From positions 682,001-746,000 of the forward strand of contig NZ_AP022620.1 of the NCBI RefSeq assembly GCF_010731855.1: 64,000 bases of DNA, read 5' to 3'. Of the stretch, positions 36,471 to 46,141 are shown in pieces; the first letter of the stretch is position 1, and each line of letters starts with the position of its first letter. The notes beneath the pieces were generated by a model. That model was not told where the DNA came from and did no database searches. It was given only the letters and a program-made list of their open reading frames with translations. The stretch is from Mycolicibacterium anyangense. Its GTDB lineage: Bacteria > Actinomycetota > Actinomycetes > Mycobacteriales > Mycobacteriaceae. The position numbers and the translations under genes were made by a program.

Positions 36471-37976
36471 TCATCGTGCCACCGCCCATCTCTTGCCCAG
36501 CCAGCCGAACAGCAGACCCAGCGGCAGCGTCAGCACCAGGAACCCGACGGCGAAAATGCTGCCGACCGCCAGCAGCGCGGCGGTGTTCTCGATCATCTCC
36601 TTCATCAGCAGCGCCGCCTCGGCCACCCCGATCGCCGAGGCGATGGTGGTGTTCTTGGTCAACGCGATCAGCACCGACCCCAACGGGACGATCACCGCCC
36701 GGAAAGCCTGGGGCAGCAACACCATCCGCATGTTCTGGCCGAACGTCAGGCCCAGTGAGCGGGCCGCCTCGGCCTGCCCCAGCGGGATGGTGTTGACCCC
36801 GGAGCGGATGGTCTCGCACACGAACGACGCGGTGTAGACCGTCAACCCGAGCACGGCGAGCCGAAAGTTGCTGTCCGCGATCGAGGTCGGCGACTTCGGG
36901 TCGGCCAGCGTGATCCCCAGCGTCTGGGCCAGCCCGAACGAGCAGAACAGGATGATCAGCGTCAGCGGGGTGTTGCGCACCACGTTGACGTAGGCGGTGC
37001 CCAGCCAGTTCAGCATCGGCACCGGTGACAGCCGCATCGCGGCCAGGATCGTCCCCAGGATCAGCGCGCCGATCGCGGCGAACACTGTCAGCTGGATGGT
37101 GGTCCAGAATGCCCGGAAGATCTGGCCGCTGTACTTGCTCCAGATCTGTTGGCCCTGCGCCGGACCGGCCGACGTGCCGGTATCCAGCGGCGGGGGAGGC
37201 GGTGCGGTGATACCGGCCGGACCCAGGTTCTTGTCGAACGCGGCCTTCCAGTCGCCGTCGCGCTGCATCTTCACAAGGGCGTCGTTGATCTTCTGGCGCA
37301 ACTCGCTGTCACCCTTGCGCAGGCCGATACCGTAGCGCTCGGTGGAGAACGGCTTGCCGATGATCTTGAATGCGGCGGGGAACTGCGCGGCGAACCCGGC
37401 CAGGATCACCTCGTCGGTGCTCACCGCGTCGATGGCGCCGTTACGCAGTGCCTCGATGCAGGCCGAGTAGGTGTCGTACTGCTGCAGCTGCACACCCGGG
37501 TACTTGTCCTTGATCCGTTGTGCGGGTGTCGATCCCGACACCGAGCACAGTCGCTTGCCGTTCTGCAGCGACTCCGCCCCGGTGATGTCGGTGTTGTCGG
37601 CGCGCACCAGCAGGCTCTGCCCGGTGATCAGATAGGGCCCGGCGAAGTCCACCTTCTGCTTGCGGGCGTCGGTGATCGAATAGGTGGCCACGATGTAGTC
37701 CACCTGGCCGTTCTGGATCAGCGTCTCGCGCTGCCCGGACGGCGCCTCCTTCCACTCGATCTCGTCGGGCTTGAAGCCGAGCTGGCCGGCCACGTAGGTG
37801 GCCACGTCGACGTCGAAACCGGCCATGGTCCCGTCCGGCTTCTTCACCGCCAGGCCGGGCTGGTCGAACTTGGTTCCGATGGTGACCTTCTTCTCGCTGC
37901 CCCCGCACGCAGCGGCGAAGGGCAGAGCCAACGCCAGCATCGCGATGACCAGCAGGCGCACAGTGCGTGCCGACAT
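36471..37976 (-). CDS. fused binding protein-permease (GluB-GluC) of a glutamate-type ABC importer
   Basis: One uninterrupted 501-residue frame combines two proteins that are separate in Corynebacterium gluABCD. A lipoprotein signal (ALALPFAAACGGSE, Cys24) is followed by an SBP_bac_3 domain (residues ~30-258; GTKFDQPGLAVKKPDGTMAGFDVDVA). Then comes a Pro-rich linker (ITAPPPPPLDTGTSAGPAQG) and an ABC permease domain (~285-500; EAARSLGLTFGQNMRMVLLPQAF). Each transporter would thus carry a tethered receptor, as in streptococcal GlnPQ. Ligand choice (glutamate, glutamine or another) is inferred from the GluA likeness. Confidence 0.9.
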   Translation of the reverse strand: MSARTVRLLVIAMLALALPFAAACGGSEKKVTIGTKFDQPGLAVKKPDGTMAGFDVDVATYVAGQLGFKPDEIEWKEAPSGQRETLIQNGQVDYIVATYSITDARKQKVDFAGPYLITGQSLLVRADNTDITGAESLQNGKRLCSVSGSTPAQRIKDKYPGVQLQQYDTYSACIEALRNGAIDAVSTDEVILAGFAAQFPAAFKIIGKPFSTERYGIGLRKGDSELRQKINDALVKMQRDGDWKAAFDKNLGPAGITAPPPPPLDTGTSAGPAQGQQIWSKYSGQIFRAFWTTIQLTVFAAIGALILGTILAAMRLSPVPMLNWLGTAYVNVVRNTPLTLIILFCSFGLAQTLGITLADPKSPTSIADSNFRLAVLGLTVYTASFVCETIRSGVNTIPLGQAEAARSLGLTFGQNMRMVLLPQAFRAVIVPLGSVLIALTKNTTIASAIGVAEAALLMKEMIENTAALLAVGSIFAVGFLVLTLPLGLLFGWLGKRWAVAR

Positions 37977-37993
37977 GTCGTGGCCTCTCGCGG

Positions 37994-38746
37994 CTAGTGG
38001 TTGAGGATCTTGCCGAGGAAGTCCTTGGCGCGGTCCGAGCGCGGACTGGTGAAGAACTCGTCGGGGGTGGCGTCCTCGACGATCGACCCGTCAGCCATGA
38101 ACACCACCCGGTGCGCAGCCCGGCGGGCGAAGCCCATCTCATGGGTGACGACGACCATGGTCATGCCCTCGGATGCCAGCGAGGTCATCACCGCCAGTAC
38201 CTCGTTGACCATCTCAGGGTCCAGAGCACTGGTCGGCTCGTCGAACAGGATCACCTTCGGGTCCATCGCCAGCGACCGGGCGATCGCCACCCGCTGCTGC
38301 TGACCGCCGGAGAGCTGAGCAGGGTATTTGTCGGCCTGGTTGGCCACCCCGACGCGTTCCAGGAGCGCCAGTGCTCGGTCCCTGGCCTGTTCCTTGGAGA
38401 TCTTGCGCACCTTCGTCGGCGCCAACGTGACGTTCTCCAGGATCGTCTTGTGGGCGAATAGATTGAACGACTGGAACACCATGCCGACATCCGAGCGCAG
38501 CTGGGCCAGCTTGCGCCCTTCAGCGGGGAGTTGCTCGCCGTCGATCGCGATGGTGCCGCTATCGATGGTCTCGAGCCGGTTGATCGTGCGGCACAATGTG
38601 GACTTGCCTGACCCGGACGGGCCCAGCACCACCACCACCTGACCGCGATCGACTTCGAGATCAATGTCTTTGAGTACGTGCAGGTCGCCGAAGTGCTTAT
38701 TGACGCCCTTGATTGAGATCATCGGCTTCTCGCCGTCGCGCCCCAT
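37994..38746 (-). CDS. gluA: glutamate-type ABC importer ATP-binding protein GluA
   Basis: A 250-residue ATPase with Walker [10 protein letters not shown], signature [16 protein letters not shown], Walker [15 protein letters not shown] and switch His VTHEMGFA. It is strongly like Corynebacterium GluA, including the C-terminal [13 protein letters not shown] 38746 is chosen because TATGGT lies 8 nt upstream (leaderless); ATG 38722 ([12 protein letters not shown]) is the alternative that fits homologue length. First gene of gluA - gluBC - gluD. Confidence 0.92.
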   Translation of the reverse strand: MGRDGEKPMISIKGVNKHFGDLHVLKDIDLEVDRGQVVVVLGPSGSGKSTLCRTINRLETIDSGTIAIDGEQLPAEGRKLAQLRSDVGMVFQSFNLFAHKTILENVTLAPTKVRKISKEQARDRALALLERVGVANQADKYPAQLSGGQQQRVAIARSLAMDPKVILFDEPTSALDPEMVNEVLAVMTSLASEGMTMVVVTHEMGFARRAAHRVVFMADGSIVEDATPDEFFTSPRSDRAKDFLGKILNH

Positions 38747-38754
38747 GCGTTCAG

Positions 38755-38760
38755 ACCATA
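38755..38760 (-). promoter_or_regulatory. -10 hexamer TATGGT of gluA
   Basis: On the minus strand TATGGT ends 8 nt before ATG 38746, in the divergent gap with miaB. Confidence 0.5.
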
Positions 38761-38828
38761 CCCAGGTAACCCTCAGTTCGCTGGGCGTTGGGGTATTGGG
38801 CGATTTCCCGGTGCCCGGGCCTGCTCCG

Positions 38829-38834
38829 TACCAT
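38829..38834 (+). promoter_or_regulatory. -10 hexamer TACCAT of miaB (leaderless)
   Basis: TACCAT lies 7 nt before GTG 38842 and overlaps the alternative ATG 38833, favouring the GTG. Confidence 0.5.
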
Positions 38835-38841
38835 GAGGTCC

Positions 38842-40368
38842 GTGACATCGGTGCTGACCCAGGGGCATGACGCGGACGATCCGTCCCGCTCGGCGGCCGG
38901 TCGCACCTATCAGGTGCGCACCTACGGCTGCCAGATGAACGTCCACGACTCCGAGCGTCTGGCCGGCCTGCTCGAAGCTGCCGGATACCGCCGGGCCGCC
39001 GAAGGCGCTGATGCCGACGTAGTGGTGTTCAACACCTGCGCGGTGCGGGAGAACGCTGACAACAAGCTGTACGGCAACATCAGCCACCTGGCGCCGCGTA
39101 AGCAGTCCGACCCCGACATGCAGATCGCTGTCGGCGGTTGCCTGGCCCAGAAGGACCGGGAGAACCTGCTGAAGAAGGCGCCCTGGGTCGACGTGGTCTT
39201 CGGCACCCACAACATCGGATCGCTGCCCGCCCTGCTCGAACGTGCCCGACACAACCGTGAGGCCCAGGTCGAGATCGCCGAATCGCTGCGCGAATTCCCC
39301 TCGACGCTGCCCGCTGCCCGTGAATCTGCTTATGCCGCATGGGTTTCCATCTCAGTGGGTTGCAACAACACCTGCACGTTCTGCATCGTGCCCGCGTTGC
39401 GGGGCAGGGAAGTGGACCGTCGGCCCGCCGACATCCTTGCCGAGGTGCGCTCCCTGGTGGACCAGGGCGTGCTGGAAGTCACTTTGCTCGGGCAGAACGT
39501 GAACGCCTACGGCGTCTCGTTCGCCGATGAGGACGTGCCCCGCGACCGCGGCGCCTTCGCCGCCCTGCTACGCAGCTGCGGTGACATCGACGGCCTCGAG
39601 CGGGTCAGGTTCACCTCGCCGCACCCGGCCGAGTTCACCGACGACGTCATCGAAGCCATGGCACAGACACCCAACGTGTGTCCCGCCCTGCACATGCCGC
39701 TGCAGTCCGGCTCCGACCGGGTGCTGCGGGCGATGCGCCGCTCGTACCGCGCCGAGAAGTACCTCGGCATCATCGACCGGGTCCGCGCGGCCATGCCGAA
39801 CGCGGCCATCACCACCGACATCATCGTCGGGTTCCCAGGGGAAACCGACGCGGACTTCGAGGCCACCCTTGACGTCGTGCGCGCGGCCCGGTTCTCGGCG
39901 GCGTTCACCTTCCAGTATTCCAAGCGGCCCGGCACCCCGGCCGCCGAACTCGACGGACAGCTGCCCAAAGAGGTTGTGCAGGAACGATATCTGCGTCTCC
40001 TGGAAGTGCAGGAGCAGATCTCCTGGGAGGAGAACGCCGCGCTTATCGGCACCCAGGTCGAGCTTCTGGTCGCCACCGGTGAGGGCCGCAAGGACGCCAG
40101 CACCGCCCGGATGAGCGGACGGGCGCGCGACGGCCGGCTGGTGCACTTCACCCCGGGCGACACCGAGGTGCGCCCCGGTGACGTCCTCACCACCACCGTC
40201 ACCGGCGCGGCCCCGCACCACCTGATCGCCGACGCGCCGGTGCTCGACTATCGGCGCACCCGTGCGGGTGACGCGCACGCGGCGGGGCAGCGGCCCCGCA
40301 CCACCGGATTGGGTCTGCCGACAGTGGGTAGGCCGGTCACGGTCGAACCGACGGGATGTGGCCAATGA
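38842..40368 (+). CDS. miaB: tRNA-2-methylthio-N6-dimethylallyladenosine synthase MiaB
   Basis: A radical SAM methylthiotransferase that adds the 2-methylthio group to i6A37, the product of MiaA (encoded at 44257). The N-terminal UPF0004 domain supplies three cluster Cys ([24 protein letters not shown]). The radical SAM motif CNNTCTFC is at residues ~174-181, and a TRAM domain lies near the C-terminus. The start is GTG 38842 (508 aa) by promoter spacing; ATG 38833 would add three residues. The next gene overlaps the stop by 4 nt. Confidence 0.95.
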   Translation: MTSVLTQGHDADDPSRSAAGRTYQVRTYGCQMNVHDSERLAGLLEAAGYRRAAEGADADVVVFNTCAVRENADNKLYGNISHLAPRKQSDPDMQIAVGGCLAQKDRENLLKKAPWVDVVFGTHNIGSLPALLERARHNREAQVEIAESLREFPSTLPAARESAYAAWVSISVGCNNTCTFCIVPALRGREVDRRPADILAEVRSLVDQGVLEVTLLGQNVNAYGVSFADEDVPRDRGAFAALLRSCGDIDGLERVRFTSPHPAEFTDDVIEAMAQTPNVCPALHMPLQSGSDRVLRAMRRSYRAEKYLGIIDRVRAAMPNAAITTDIIVGFPGETDADFEATLDVVRAARFSAAFTFQYSKRPGTPAAELDGQLPKEVVQERYLRLLEVQEQISWEENAALIGTQVELLVATGEGRKDASTARMSGRARDGRLVHFTPGDTEVRPGDVLTTTVTGAAPHHLIADAPVLDYRRTRAGDAHAAGQRPRTTGLGLPTVGRPVTVEPTGCGQ

Positions 40369-40982
40369 ATCGCCCGGAGAACGACGGATGGGAGTCCTAC
40401 CGCGCCGAGATCGAGGCGGCCGAGCGCAAGGTGGCCGGTGAGATCCAGCCCGGCGCGCGCGCCATGGTGGTGGCGATCCTGGTCTTCGTGTTGTTGGTGT
40501 CGCTGATCCTGCCGCACACCGGCGGTGCCCGCGGCGTGGACGTGCTCGCCGGCGACGACGTGGCCATCCGGGCGGGGATCGCCCTTCCGTCGCGGATATT
40601 CAGTTGGCTCGCACTGGTTTTCGGTGTCGGCTTCTCGATGCTGGCGCTGCTCACCCGGCGTTGGGCGTTGGCCTGGGTGGCGCTGGCGGGCTGCGGGCTG
40701 GCCAGCGCCCTGGGCATGCTCGCGGTGTGGTCGCGCCAGACCGCCTTCGGTCACCCGGGTCCCGGTATCGGTCTGATCCTGGGCTGGATCACGGTGATCC
40801 TGCTGACTTTCCACTGGGCGCGGGTGGTCTGGACCCGCACCGCGGTCCAGCTGGCCGCCGAGGAGCAGCGTCGCCGCGAGGCCTCCGAGCGCCAGTCCCG
40901 GACATTGCTCGAGGAGGTCGACCGCCGGGAACACGGTGAGCAGACACCCCCGCCCGTGGAGCCCACCGACGGGGCCTCCTAA
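40365..40982 (+). CDS. four-helix membrane protein (Rv2732c-like)
   Basis: A 205-residue conserved mycobacterial membrane protein of unknown function. An N-terminal helix is followed by four transmembrane segments ([76 protein letters not shown]) and a charged coiled C-terminal tail. ATG 40365 overlaps the miaB stop, so expression is coupled to MiaB. Confidence 0.85.
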   Translation: MNRPENDGWESYRAEIEAAERKVAGEIQPGARAMVVAILVFVLLVSLILPHTGGARGVDVLAGDDVAIRAGIALPSRIFSWLALVFGVGFSMLALLTRRWALAWVALAGCGLASALGMLAVWSRQTAFGHPGPGIGLILGWITVILLTFHWARVVWTRTAVQLAAEEQRRREASERQSRTLLEEVDRREHGEQTPPPVEPTDGAS

Positions 40983-41057
40983 CCACCGCCGAAACCGACG
41001 TTTGGGCGGCGAAGGCCGAGAGCGACGCGCCATGACGTCGATCTCGGCGCGTGCCCG

Positions 41058-42383
41058 CTAGCGCTTCTTGCCCAGCGCCTCGACCGCAGCGTCGGCCCAC
41101 TGCCGCCACTGCTCGGCGCTGGCCCTGGCCTCGGCGGCCTCCTTGGTGCGCCCGGCCGCCTCGGCTTTCTCGGCCTGCTTCTCGAACTGCTCGACGCGGG
41201 CGCGGAACTGTTCGGCGCGGGCCTGGGCCTGCGGATCGGTCCACCCCGAATCGGCGGCGTCGCGGACCTTCTTCTCCACCGCGCGCAGCCGTCGTTCCAG
41301 GTCGGCCTGCCGCTCCCGCGGCACCTTGCCGATGGCGTCCCACTTGTCGGTGATCGTGCGCAGCGCGGCCCGGGCCGCATCAGGATTGCTGGTGTCGATC
41401 TTCTCCGCCTCGGCCAGCAGCGCCTCCTTGGCGGTGGCGTTGGCGGTGAACTCCGCGTCACGTTCGGCGCTGATGGCGTTGCGCGCGGCGAAGAAGGTGT
41501 CCTGCGCGGACTTGAACCGGTGCCACAGGGTGTCGTCGACATCCTTGGCCGCCCGCCCGGCGGCCTTCCACTGCGTCAGCAGATCCCGGAACGCAGCCGA
41601 GGTGGCGGCCCAGTCCGTGGACCCCGACAGCTCCTCGGCCCGCTCGCACAGCTTCTCCTTGGCCTGCTTGGCCCCGGCACGTTCGCGGTCGAGGTCGGCG
41701 AAGTGTGAGCCGCGCCGGCGGTTGAACGTCTCGCGCGCGGCCGAATATCGCTTCCACAGCGCGTCGTCGGTCTTGCGGTCCAGGCCGGTGATGGTGCGCC
41801 ACTCGTCGAGGATCGCGCGCAACCGATCGCCCGCAGACTTCCACTGCGTGGAATTGGCTGCCAGCTCCTCGGCCTCGGCGGCCAGCGCCTCCTTGCGGGC
41901 GCTCTGGGTCGCGCGGTGTTCATCGCGCCGTGCCCGGTCGGCGGCGGCGGTCTCCTCGGCGTGATCCCGGATTGCGGCCAGTCGATCGGCCAGCCCGTCG
42001 ACATCACCGAGAACGCTTGCGGTGGGCAGAGTTTCGGCCAAGGCCGCGGCGGCCGCCTTGATCTTGCGCGCGTCGCCGGAACCCGATGCCAGTCGGGTCT
42101 CCATCAGGGTGACCTCGGTGGCCAGGTCATCGAAGCGGCGGCCGAAGTGGGCGAACGCCGCCTCGCGGTCACCGGCCTGCCACGACCCGATGGAGCGCTC
42201 ACCGGCGGAGGTGATCAACCAGACTGTGCCGTCGTCGTCGACCCGGCCGAACCGGTGCGGGTCACTGGACGGGGGAGCGACCACCGGCGCAGCCGGCTGG
42301 TGCGGGCGCGGAACCGGTCGGGCCGGTCCCGGGCGTGGAGTCGGCTTGGGCGATTCGCCGCCGTTGGTTTCGTCGATCGTCAT
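41058..42383 (-). CDS. DUF349 domain protein (Rv2731-like)
   Basis: A 441-residue mostly helical protein. A Pro-rich N-terminus is followed by several DUF349 repeats of about 75 residues ([117 protein letters not shown]). The C-terminus is an Ala/Glu coiled coil. Function is unknown. It is divergent from the DMT-type transporter; the 214-bp gap holds no other gene I can see. Confidence 0.88.
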   Translation of the reverse strand: MTIDETNGGESPKPTPRPGPARPVPRPHQPAAPVVAPPSSDPHRFGRVDDDGTVWLITSAGERSIGSWQAGDREAAFAHFGRRFDDLATEVTLMETRLASGSGDARKIKAAAAALAETLPTASVLGDVDGLADRLAAIRDHAEETAAADRARRDEHRATQSARKEALAAEAEELAANSTQWKSAGDRLRAILDEWRTITGLDRKTDDALWKRYSAARETFNRRRGSHFADLDRERAGAKQAKEKLCERAEELSGSTDWAATSAAFRDLLTQWKAAGRAAKDVDDTLWHRFKSAQDTFFAARNAISAERDAEFTANATAKEALLAEAEKIDTSNPDAARAALRTITDKWDAIGKVPRERQADLERRLRAVEKKVRDAADSGWTDPQAQARAEQFRARVEQFEKQAEKAEAAGRTKEAAEARASAEQWRQWADAAVEALGKKR

Positions 42384-42597
42384 GAGCTCGCCTCACCTAC
42401 CCTCCGCGCGGTGGTTCCCGCGCCTCTGCCGCGCGACGCGGCGCCAATGCTGACGAAGGTCGGCCACACTGAGGTCAGCCTTCCTCGAACGTATTGAACC
42501 AGGTCGGCCTCCCCAATGCCCCCGGGTTGGCCCGTCCCGCTTGCACACGGCGTGCACAGCCGGGCAATCTGACCACTCCGAGCACCGGAGGGAGACC

Positions 42598-43563
42598 ATG
42601 AACAAGGCGGATATCGCCACCGTTCTCGCCCTGTGCGCGGCGCTGTGCGTGGCCATCGGCGACGTCATCCAGCAGCGTTCGGCGCAGACCGTGACCGACG
42701 AACCCGTAGGTCACGTCGCGCTGTTCCTGCGCCTGCTCAAGGACTGGAAGTGGTGGCTGGGCAGTCTGGTCGCGGGCGGCGGATTCGCGTTCCAGGCCGC
42801 CGCACTGGCCTTCGGATCGGTGCTGCTGGTCCAGGCGCTGATGGTCACCTCGCTGCTGTTCGCGCTGCCGATCAGCGCCCGCTATGCCGGTCGCAGCGTG
42901 ACCCGCTGGCAGTGGATCTGGGCGGTGCTGCTGGCGGGGTCCGTCGCGGTCATCGTTACCGTCGGCAATCCGACCGAGGGCCACTCGCGGGCCGGCTGGG
43001 AGCTGTGGACGTGGGTGGCCGCCACCCTGGGCCCGGTGCTGGTGCTGTGCCTGGTGGGGGCGCGGTTATTGGGCGGAGGGCAGGAGCGCAGCGACCCGGG
43101 AAAGGGCAGCGGAGGGCAGGAGCGCAGCGACCCGGGAGAGGGCAGCGGCAGGCCGGCGGCCGCCGTGCTGCTCGGGGTGGTCTCCGGCTCATTGTGGGGC
43201 CTGTTCGCCGTGCTCACCAAAGCTGTCGTCGACCGGGTGGCCGACGGAATCTGGGCGCTGCTGAAGACTCCGGAGCTCTACCCGTGGGCGCTGGTCGCGG
43301 TGGCCGCCACCGCGCTGCAACAGTCGGCCTTCCGGGCCGGGGCGCTGGCTGCCTCGCTGCCTGCGGTGACGGTCAGCGAGCCGATGGTCGGATCGATCCT
43401 GGGCATCTTCGTGCTCGGGGAAACGCTGCGGCCGGGTGAGGCGGGCTGGTTCGTGCTCGCGGTGGCCGTCGTGGTCATGATCGCCGCGACGGTGGCGCTG
43501 GCCCGCGGCGAGGCGCCCGCCCGCCAGCCCGCGACGGCACCCGGGGAAGCCGCGGCGCGCTAG
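42598..43563 (+). CDS. DMT-superfamily transporter with an in-frame tandem repeat
   Basis: A 321-residue integral membrane protein with about nine or ten helices (DIATVLALCAALCVAIGDVIQQRSAQ; SVAVIVTVG; LGIFVLGETLRPGEAGWFVLAVAVVVMIAATVAL), of the EamA/DMT type. The central hydrophilic loop contains a 12-residue unit twice (GGQERSDPGKGS, GGQERSDPGEGS). The substrate is unknown. The RBS GGAGGGAGA precedes ATG 42598. The TAG stop is reused as part of the next gene's promoter hexamer. Confidence 0.82.
   Translation: MNKADIATVLALCAALCVAIGDVIQQRSAQTVTDEPVGHVALFLRLLKDWKWWLGSLVAGGGFAFQAAALAFGSVLLVQALMVTSLLFALPISARYAGRSVTRWQWIWAVLLAGSVAVIVTVGNPTEGHSRAGWELWTWVAATLGPVLVLCLVGARLLGGGQERSDPGKGSGGQERSDPGEGSGRPAAAVLLGVVSGSLWGLFAVLTKAVVDRVADGIWALLKTPELYPWALVAVAATALQQSAFRAGALAASLPAVTVSEPMVGSILGIFVLGETLRPGEAGWFVLAVAVVVMIAATVALARGEAPARQPATAPGEAAAR
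43075..43146 (+). repeat. 2 x 36-bp tandem repeat inside the DMT transporter gene
   Basis: Units 43075-43110 and 43111-43146 differ at one base (AAAGGG versus AGAGGG). The unit core GAGCGCAGCGACCCGGG is in frame and encodes a hydrophilic loop. Confidence 0.9.
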
Positions 43564-43566
43564 CGT
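43561..43566 (+). promoter_or_regulatory. -10 hexamer TAGCGT of the Rv2728c-like gene, overlapping a stop codon
   Basis: TAGCGT lies 7 nt before GTG 43574, and its TAG is the stop codon of the transporter gene. Confidence 0.5.
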
Positions 43567-43573
43567 GTGTGGC

Positions 43574-44260
43574 GTGTTGACGGCCATCGCACTGACCCCG
43601 TCCGCCCCCGTTCTGGTGCCTGAGCTCGCAAACGCGGCAGCCGCCGAGGTGGCGGCGTTCCGCGACGCGGCGCTGACCGCGGTCGCCGCGCTGCCCGAGG
43701 AGTGGGTCGCGATCGGCATCGGCCCCACGGCCGCGGCGATCGGCCCGGACACCGCGGGCACCTTCGCCGGGTACGGCGTCGACATCCCCGTTGCGTTGTC
43801 ACCGCAGGCCCCTGCCACGGTCAGTGCGCTACCGCTGTGTGCGCTGTTCACCGGCTGGCTGCGCGGGCAGGCCAACCCGGCTGCCCGCGCCGAGGTGCGG
43901 GTGTACCCCAGCGACCTGGACGCGCAGGCCGCGCTGGCGGCGGGCCGCGCGCTGCGCACCGAATTGGACAGCCGCCCCGCGCCGGTCGGGGTGCTGGTGG
44001 TCGCCGACGGTGCCAACACCCTCACACCGCCGGCTCCCGGCGGCTACGACCCGGATGCCGAGCCGGTGCAGGCCGCTCTCGACGACGCGCTGGCCGTCGG
44101 TGACACCGTCGCGCTGGCCGAGGCGCCCGCCGGGATCGTCGGCCGGGTGGCCTACCAGGTGCTGGCCGGCCTGGCCGGGTCCGGCCCGCGCTCGGCGAAG
44201 GAACTGGTGCGCGGCGCGCCGTACGGGGTGGGCTACTTCGTCGGCCTCTGGGCCCCGTGA
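43574..44260 (+). CDS. Rv2728c-like conserved protein, class III dioxygenase-like fold
   Basis: A 228-residue protein ([50 protein letters not shown]) resembling the LigB/class III extradiol dioxygenase fold. No obvious His-His-Glu metal site is present, so enzymatic activity is doubtful. GTG 43574 is chosen over GTG 43565 because of the promoter spacing and the M. tuberculosis N-terminus. miaA begins 4 nt inside its end. Confidence 0.75.
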   Translation: MLTAIALTPSAPVLVPELANAAAAEVAAFRDAALTAVAALPEEWVAIGIGPTAAAIGPDTAGTFAGYGVDIPVALSPQAPATVSALPLCALFTGWLRGQANPAARAEVRVYPSDLDAQAALAAGRALRTELDSRPAPVGVLVVADGANTLTPPAPGGYDPDAEPVQAALDDALAVGDTVALAEAPAGIVGRVAYQVLAGLAGSGPRSAKELVRGAPYGVGYFVGLWAP

Positions 44261-45201
44261 CGCAGCTAAGCGACCCGGGGAAGTCGACGCGCCCGATCGC
44301 GGTGATCGGGCCGACGGGCACCGGCAAGTCCGCGCTCGCGCTCGACATCGCCGAACGGCTCGGCGGCGAGATCGTCAACGCCGATGCCATGCAGCAGTAC
44401 CGCGGGATGGACATCGGCACCGCCAAGCTCCCCGTCGACGAGCGCCGCGGCATCCCGCACCACCAGCTCGATGTCCTCGACATCGCCGAGACCGCCACCG
44501 TCGCGCGCTACCAGCAGGCTGCCGTCGCCGACGTCGAGGCCATCGCGGGGCGGGGGCATGTCCCGGTGATCGTCGGCGGCTCGATGCTCTACATCCAGTC
44601 GCTGCTCGACGACTGGGCCTTCCCGGCCACCGACCCCCAGGTGCGGGCCCGCTGGGAACAGCGGCTGGCCGAGGTCGGAGTCGGCGCGCTGCATGCCGAA
44701 CTCGCCACCCGAGACCCGGCCGCCGCCGCCGCGATCCTGGCCACCGACGGACGCCGGATCGTGCGGGCACTGGAAGTCGTCGAACTGACCGGCCAGCCGT
44801 TCGCGGCTTCGGCACCACGGATCGGGGCGCCGCGGTGGAACGCGATGATCGTCGGATTGGATTGGGACACTGCGATTCTCGACGAACGGCTGGCTGCGCG
44901 CACCGACGTGATGTTCGAGGACGGACTGGTCGACGAGGTGCGCACGCTGCTGGAGTGCGGACTGCGTGACGGGGTGACGGCGGCCCGGGCGCTGGGCTAC
45001 GCGCAGGTGATCGCCGCGCTGGATGCCGGCGGGACGGCCGGGCAACTCGCCGAAGCGCACGAGCTGACGTTCATCGGGACCCGCCGCTACGTGCGCCGCC
45101 AGCGGTCCTGGTTCCGCCGGGACCATCGCGTCCGGTGGCTCGACGGTGCGGCGGCCGGGCTTGCCGATGAGGTGATCGCGCGGTGGCGCGACGTATCCTG
45201 A
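44257..45201 (+). CDS. miaA: tRNA dimethylallyltransferase MiaA
   Basis: A 314-residue enzyme that prenylates A37 of tRNAs reading UNN codons, providing the substrate of MiaB. The P-loop GPTGTGKS is at residues 18-25. [17 protein letters not shown] holds the catalytic Asp region, with [10 protein letters not shown] and the [17 protein letters not shown] segment following. GTG 44257 overlaps the preceding stop (GTGA). dapF starts 4 nt after its stop. Confidence 0.95.
   Translation: MTQLSDPGKSTRPIAVIGPTGTGKSALALDIAERLGGEIVNADAMQQYRGMDIGTAKLPVDERRGIPHHQLDVLDIAETATVARYQQAAVADVEAIAGRGHVPVIVGGSMLYIQSLLDDWAFPATDPQVRARWEQRLAEVGVGALHAELATRDPAAAAAILATDGRRIVRALEVVELTGQPFAASAPRIGAPRWNAMIVGLDWDTAILDERLAARTDVMFEDGLVDEVRTLLECGLRDGVTAARALGYAQVIAALDAGGTAGQLAEAHELTFIGTRRYVRRQRSWFRRDHRVRWLDGAAAGLADEVIARWRDVS
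45194..45199 (+). promoter_or_regulatory. -10 hexamer TATCCT of dapF (leaderless)
   Basis: TATCCT, inside the last miaA codons, ends 6 nt before GTG 45206. Confidence 0.55.
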
Positions 45202-45205
45202 TCAG

Positions 45206-46075
45206 GTGATCTTCAGCAAGGGGCACGGCACGCAGAACGATTTCGTGCTGCTCCCGGACCTGGATGCCCGCCTGGACTTGGCACCTGCCGCGGTCGAGGC
45301 GCTGTGCGACCGCCGCCGTGGGCTGGGCGCCGACGGTGTGCTGCGGGTGACCACGGCCGGGGCCGTGGTGGCCGCCGGGGTGCTGGAGCGGCTTCCCGAG
45401 GGTGTCGACGCCGGTGACTGGTACATGGACTACCGCAACGCCGACGGCTCGTTCGCCCAGATGTGCGGCAACGGGGTGCGGGTGTTCGCCCATTACCTTC
45501 GGGCCAGCGGCCTCGAGCAGCGCGACGAGTTCGTGGTCGGCTCGCTTGCCGGCCCGCGTCCGGTGGTGGTGCACCGCGCCGACGCCGTCGACGCCGAAGT
45601 CACCGTCGAGATGGGCAAGATCAACCGGCTCGGGACCGGCACTGCCACCGTCGGCGGCCGGGTGTTCACCGGTGTTGGGATCGATGTCGGTAACCCGCAC
45701 CTGGCCTGCCTGGATCCCACCCTCACCGAGGCGGAGTTGGCCGCGCTCGACGTCGCCGCACCGGTGCGGTTCGACCGCGGGCAGTTCCCCGAGGGCGTCA
45801 ACGTCGAAGTCCTGACCCCGCCGGTCGGTGGAGCGGTGTCCATGCGTGTGCACGAACGCGGTGTGGGGGAGACCCGATCCTGCGGCACCGGCACCGTCGC
45901 GGCCGCGGTGGCTGCCCTGGATCATCTCGGCGCGCCCACTGGTGTGCTGCGGGTGCAGATCCCCGGCGGTGTGGTCAGTGTCGAGGTCACCGAGACCACC
46001 AGCTTCCTGCGCGGACCGTCGGTGCTGGTGGCTACCGGTGAGCTGGCCGACGCCTGGTGGACGGCGCAGCGCTGA
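45206..46075 (+). CDS. dapF: diaminopimelate epimerase
   Basis: A 289-residue PLP-independent epimerase converting LL- to meso-diaminopimelate for lysine and peptidoglycan. The two catalytic Cys are in QMCGNGVR (Cys87) and RSCGTGTV (Cys226). [12 protein letters not shown] and [10 protein letters not shown] are standard family blocks. It works downstream of DapA (12739). Confidence 0.95.
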   Translation: MIFSKGHGTQNDFVLLPDLDARLDLAPAAVEALCDRRRGLGADGVLRVTTAGAVVAAGVLERLPEGVDAGDWYMDYRNADGSFAQMCGNGVRVFAHYLRASGLEQRDEFVVGSLAGPRPVVVHRADAVDAEVTVEMGKINRLGTGTATVGGRVFTGVGIDVGNPHLACLDPTLTEAELAALDVAAPVRFDRGQFPEGVNVEVLTPPVGGAVSMRVHERGVGETRSCGTGTVAAAVAALDHLGAPTGVLRVQIPGGVVSVEVTETTSFLRGPSVLVATGELADAWWTAQR

Positions 46076-46141
46076 GCGCGGGGCGGGGCACGTTATTGAG
46101 GTGCGCGACGTTGGGTGTGCGTGACACCATCGGTACCAGTT

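Noticed and set aside
42384..42597. 214-bp divergent gap searched for a small gene or regulator site
   Set aside because: Only an RBS and weak hexamers were seen; no clear dyad or coding pattern.
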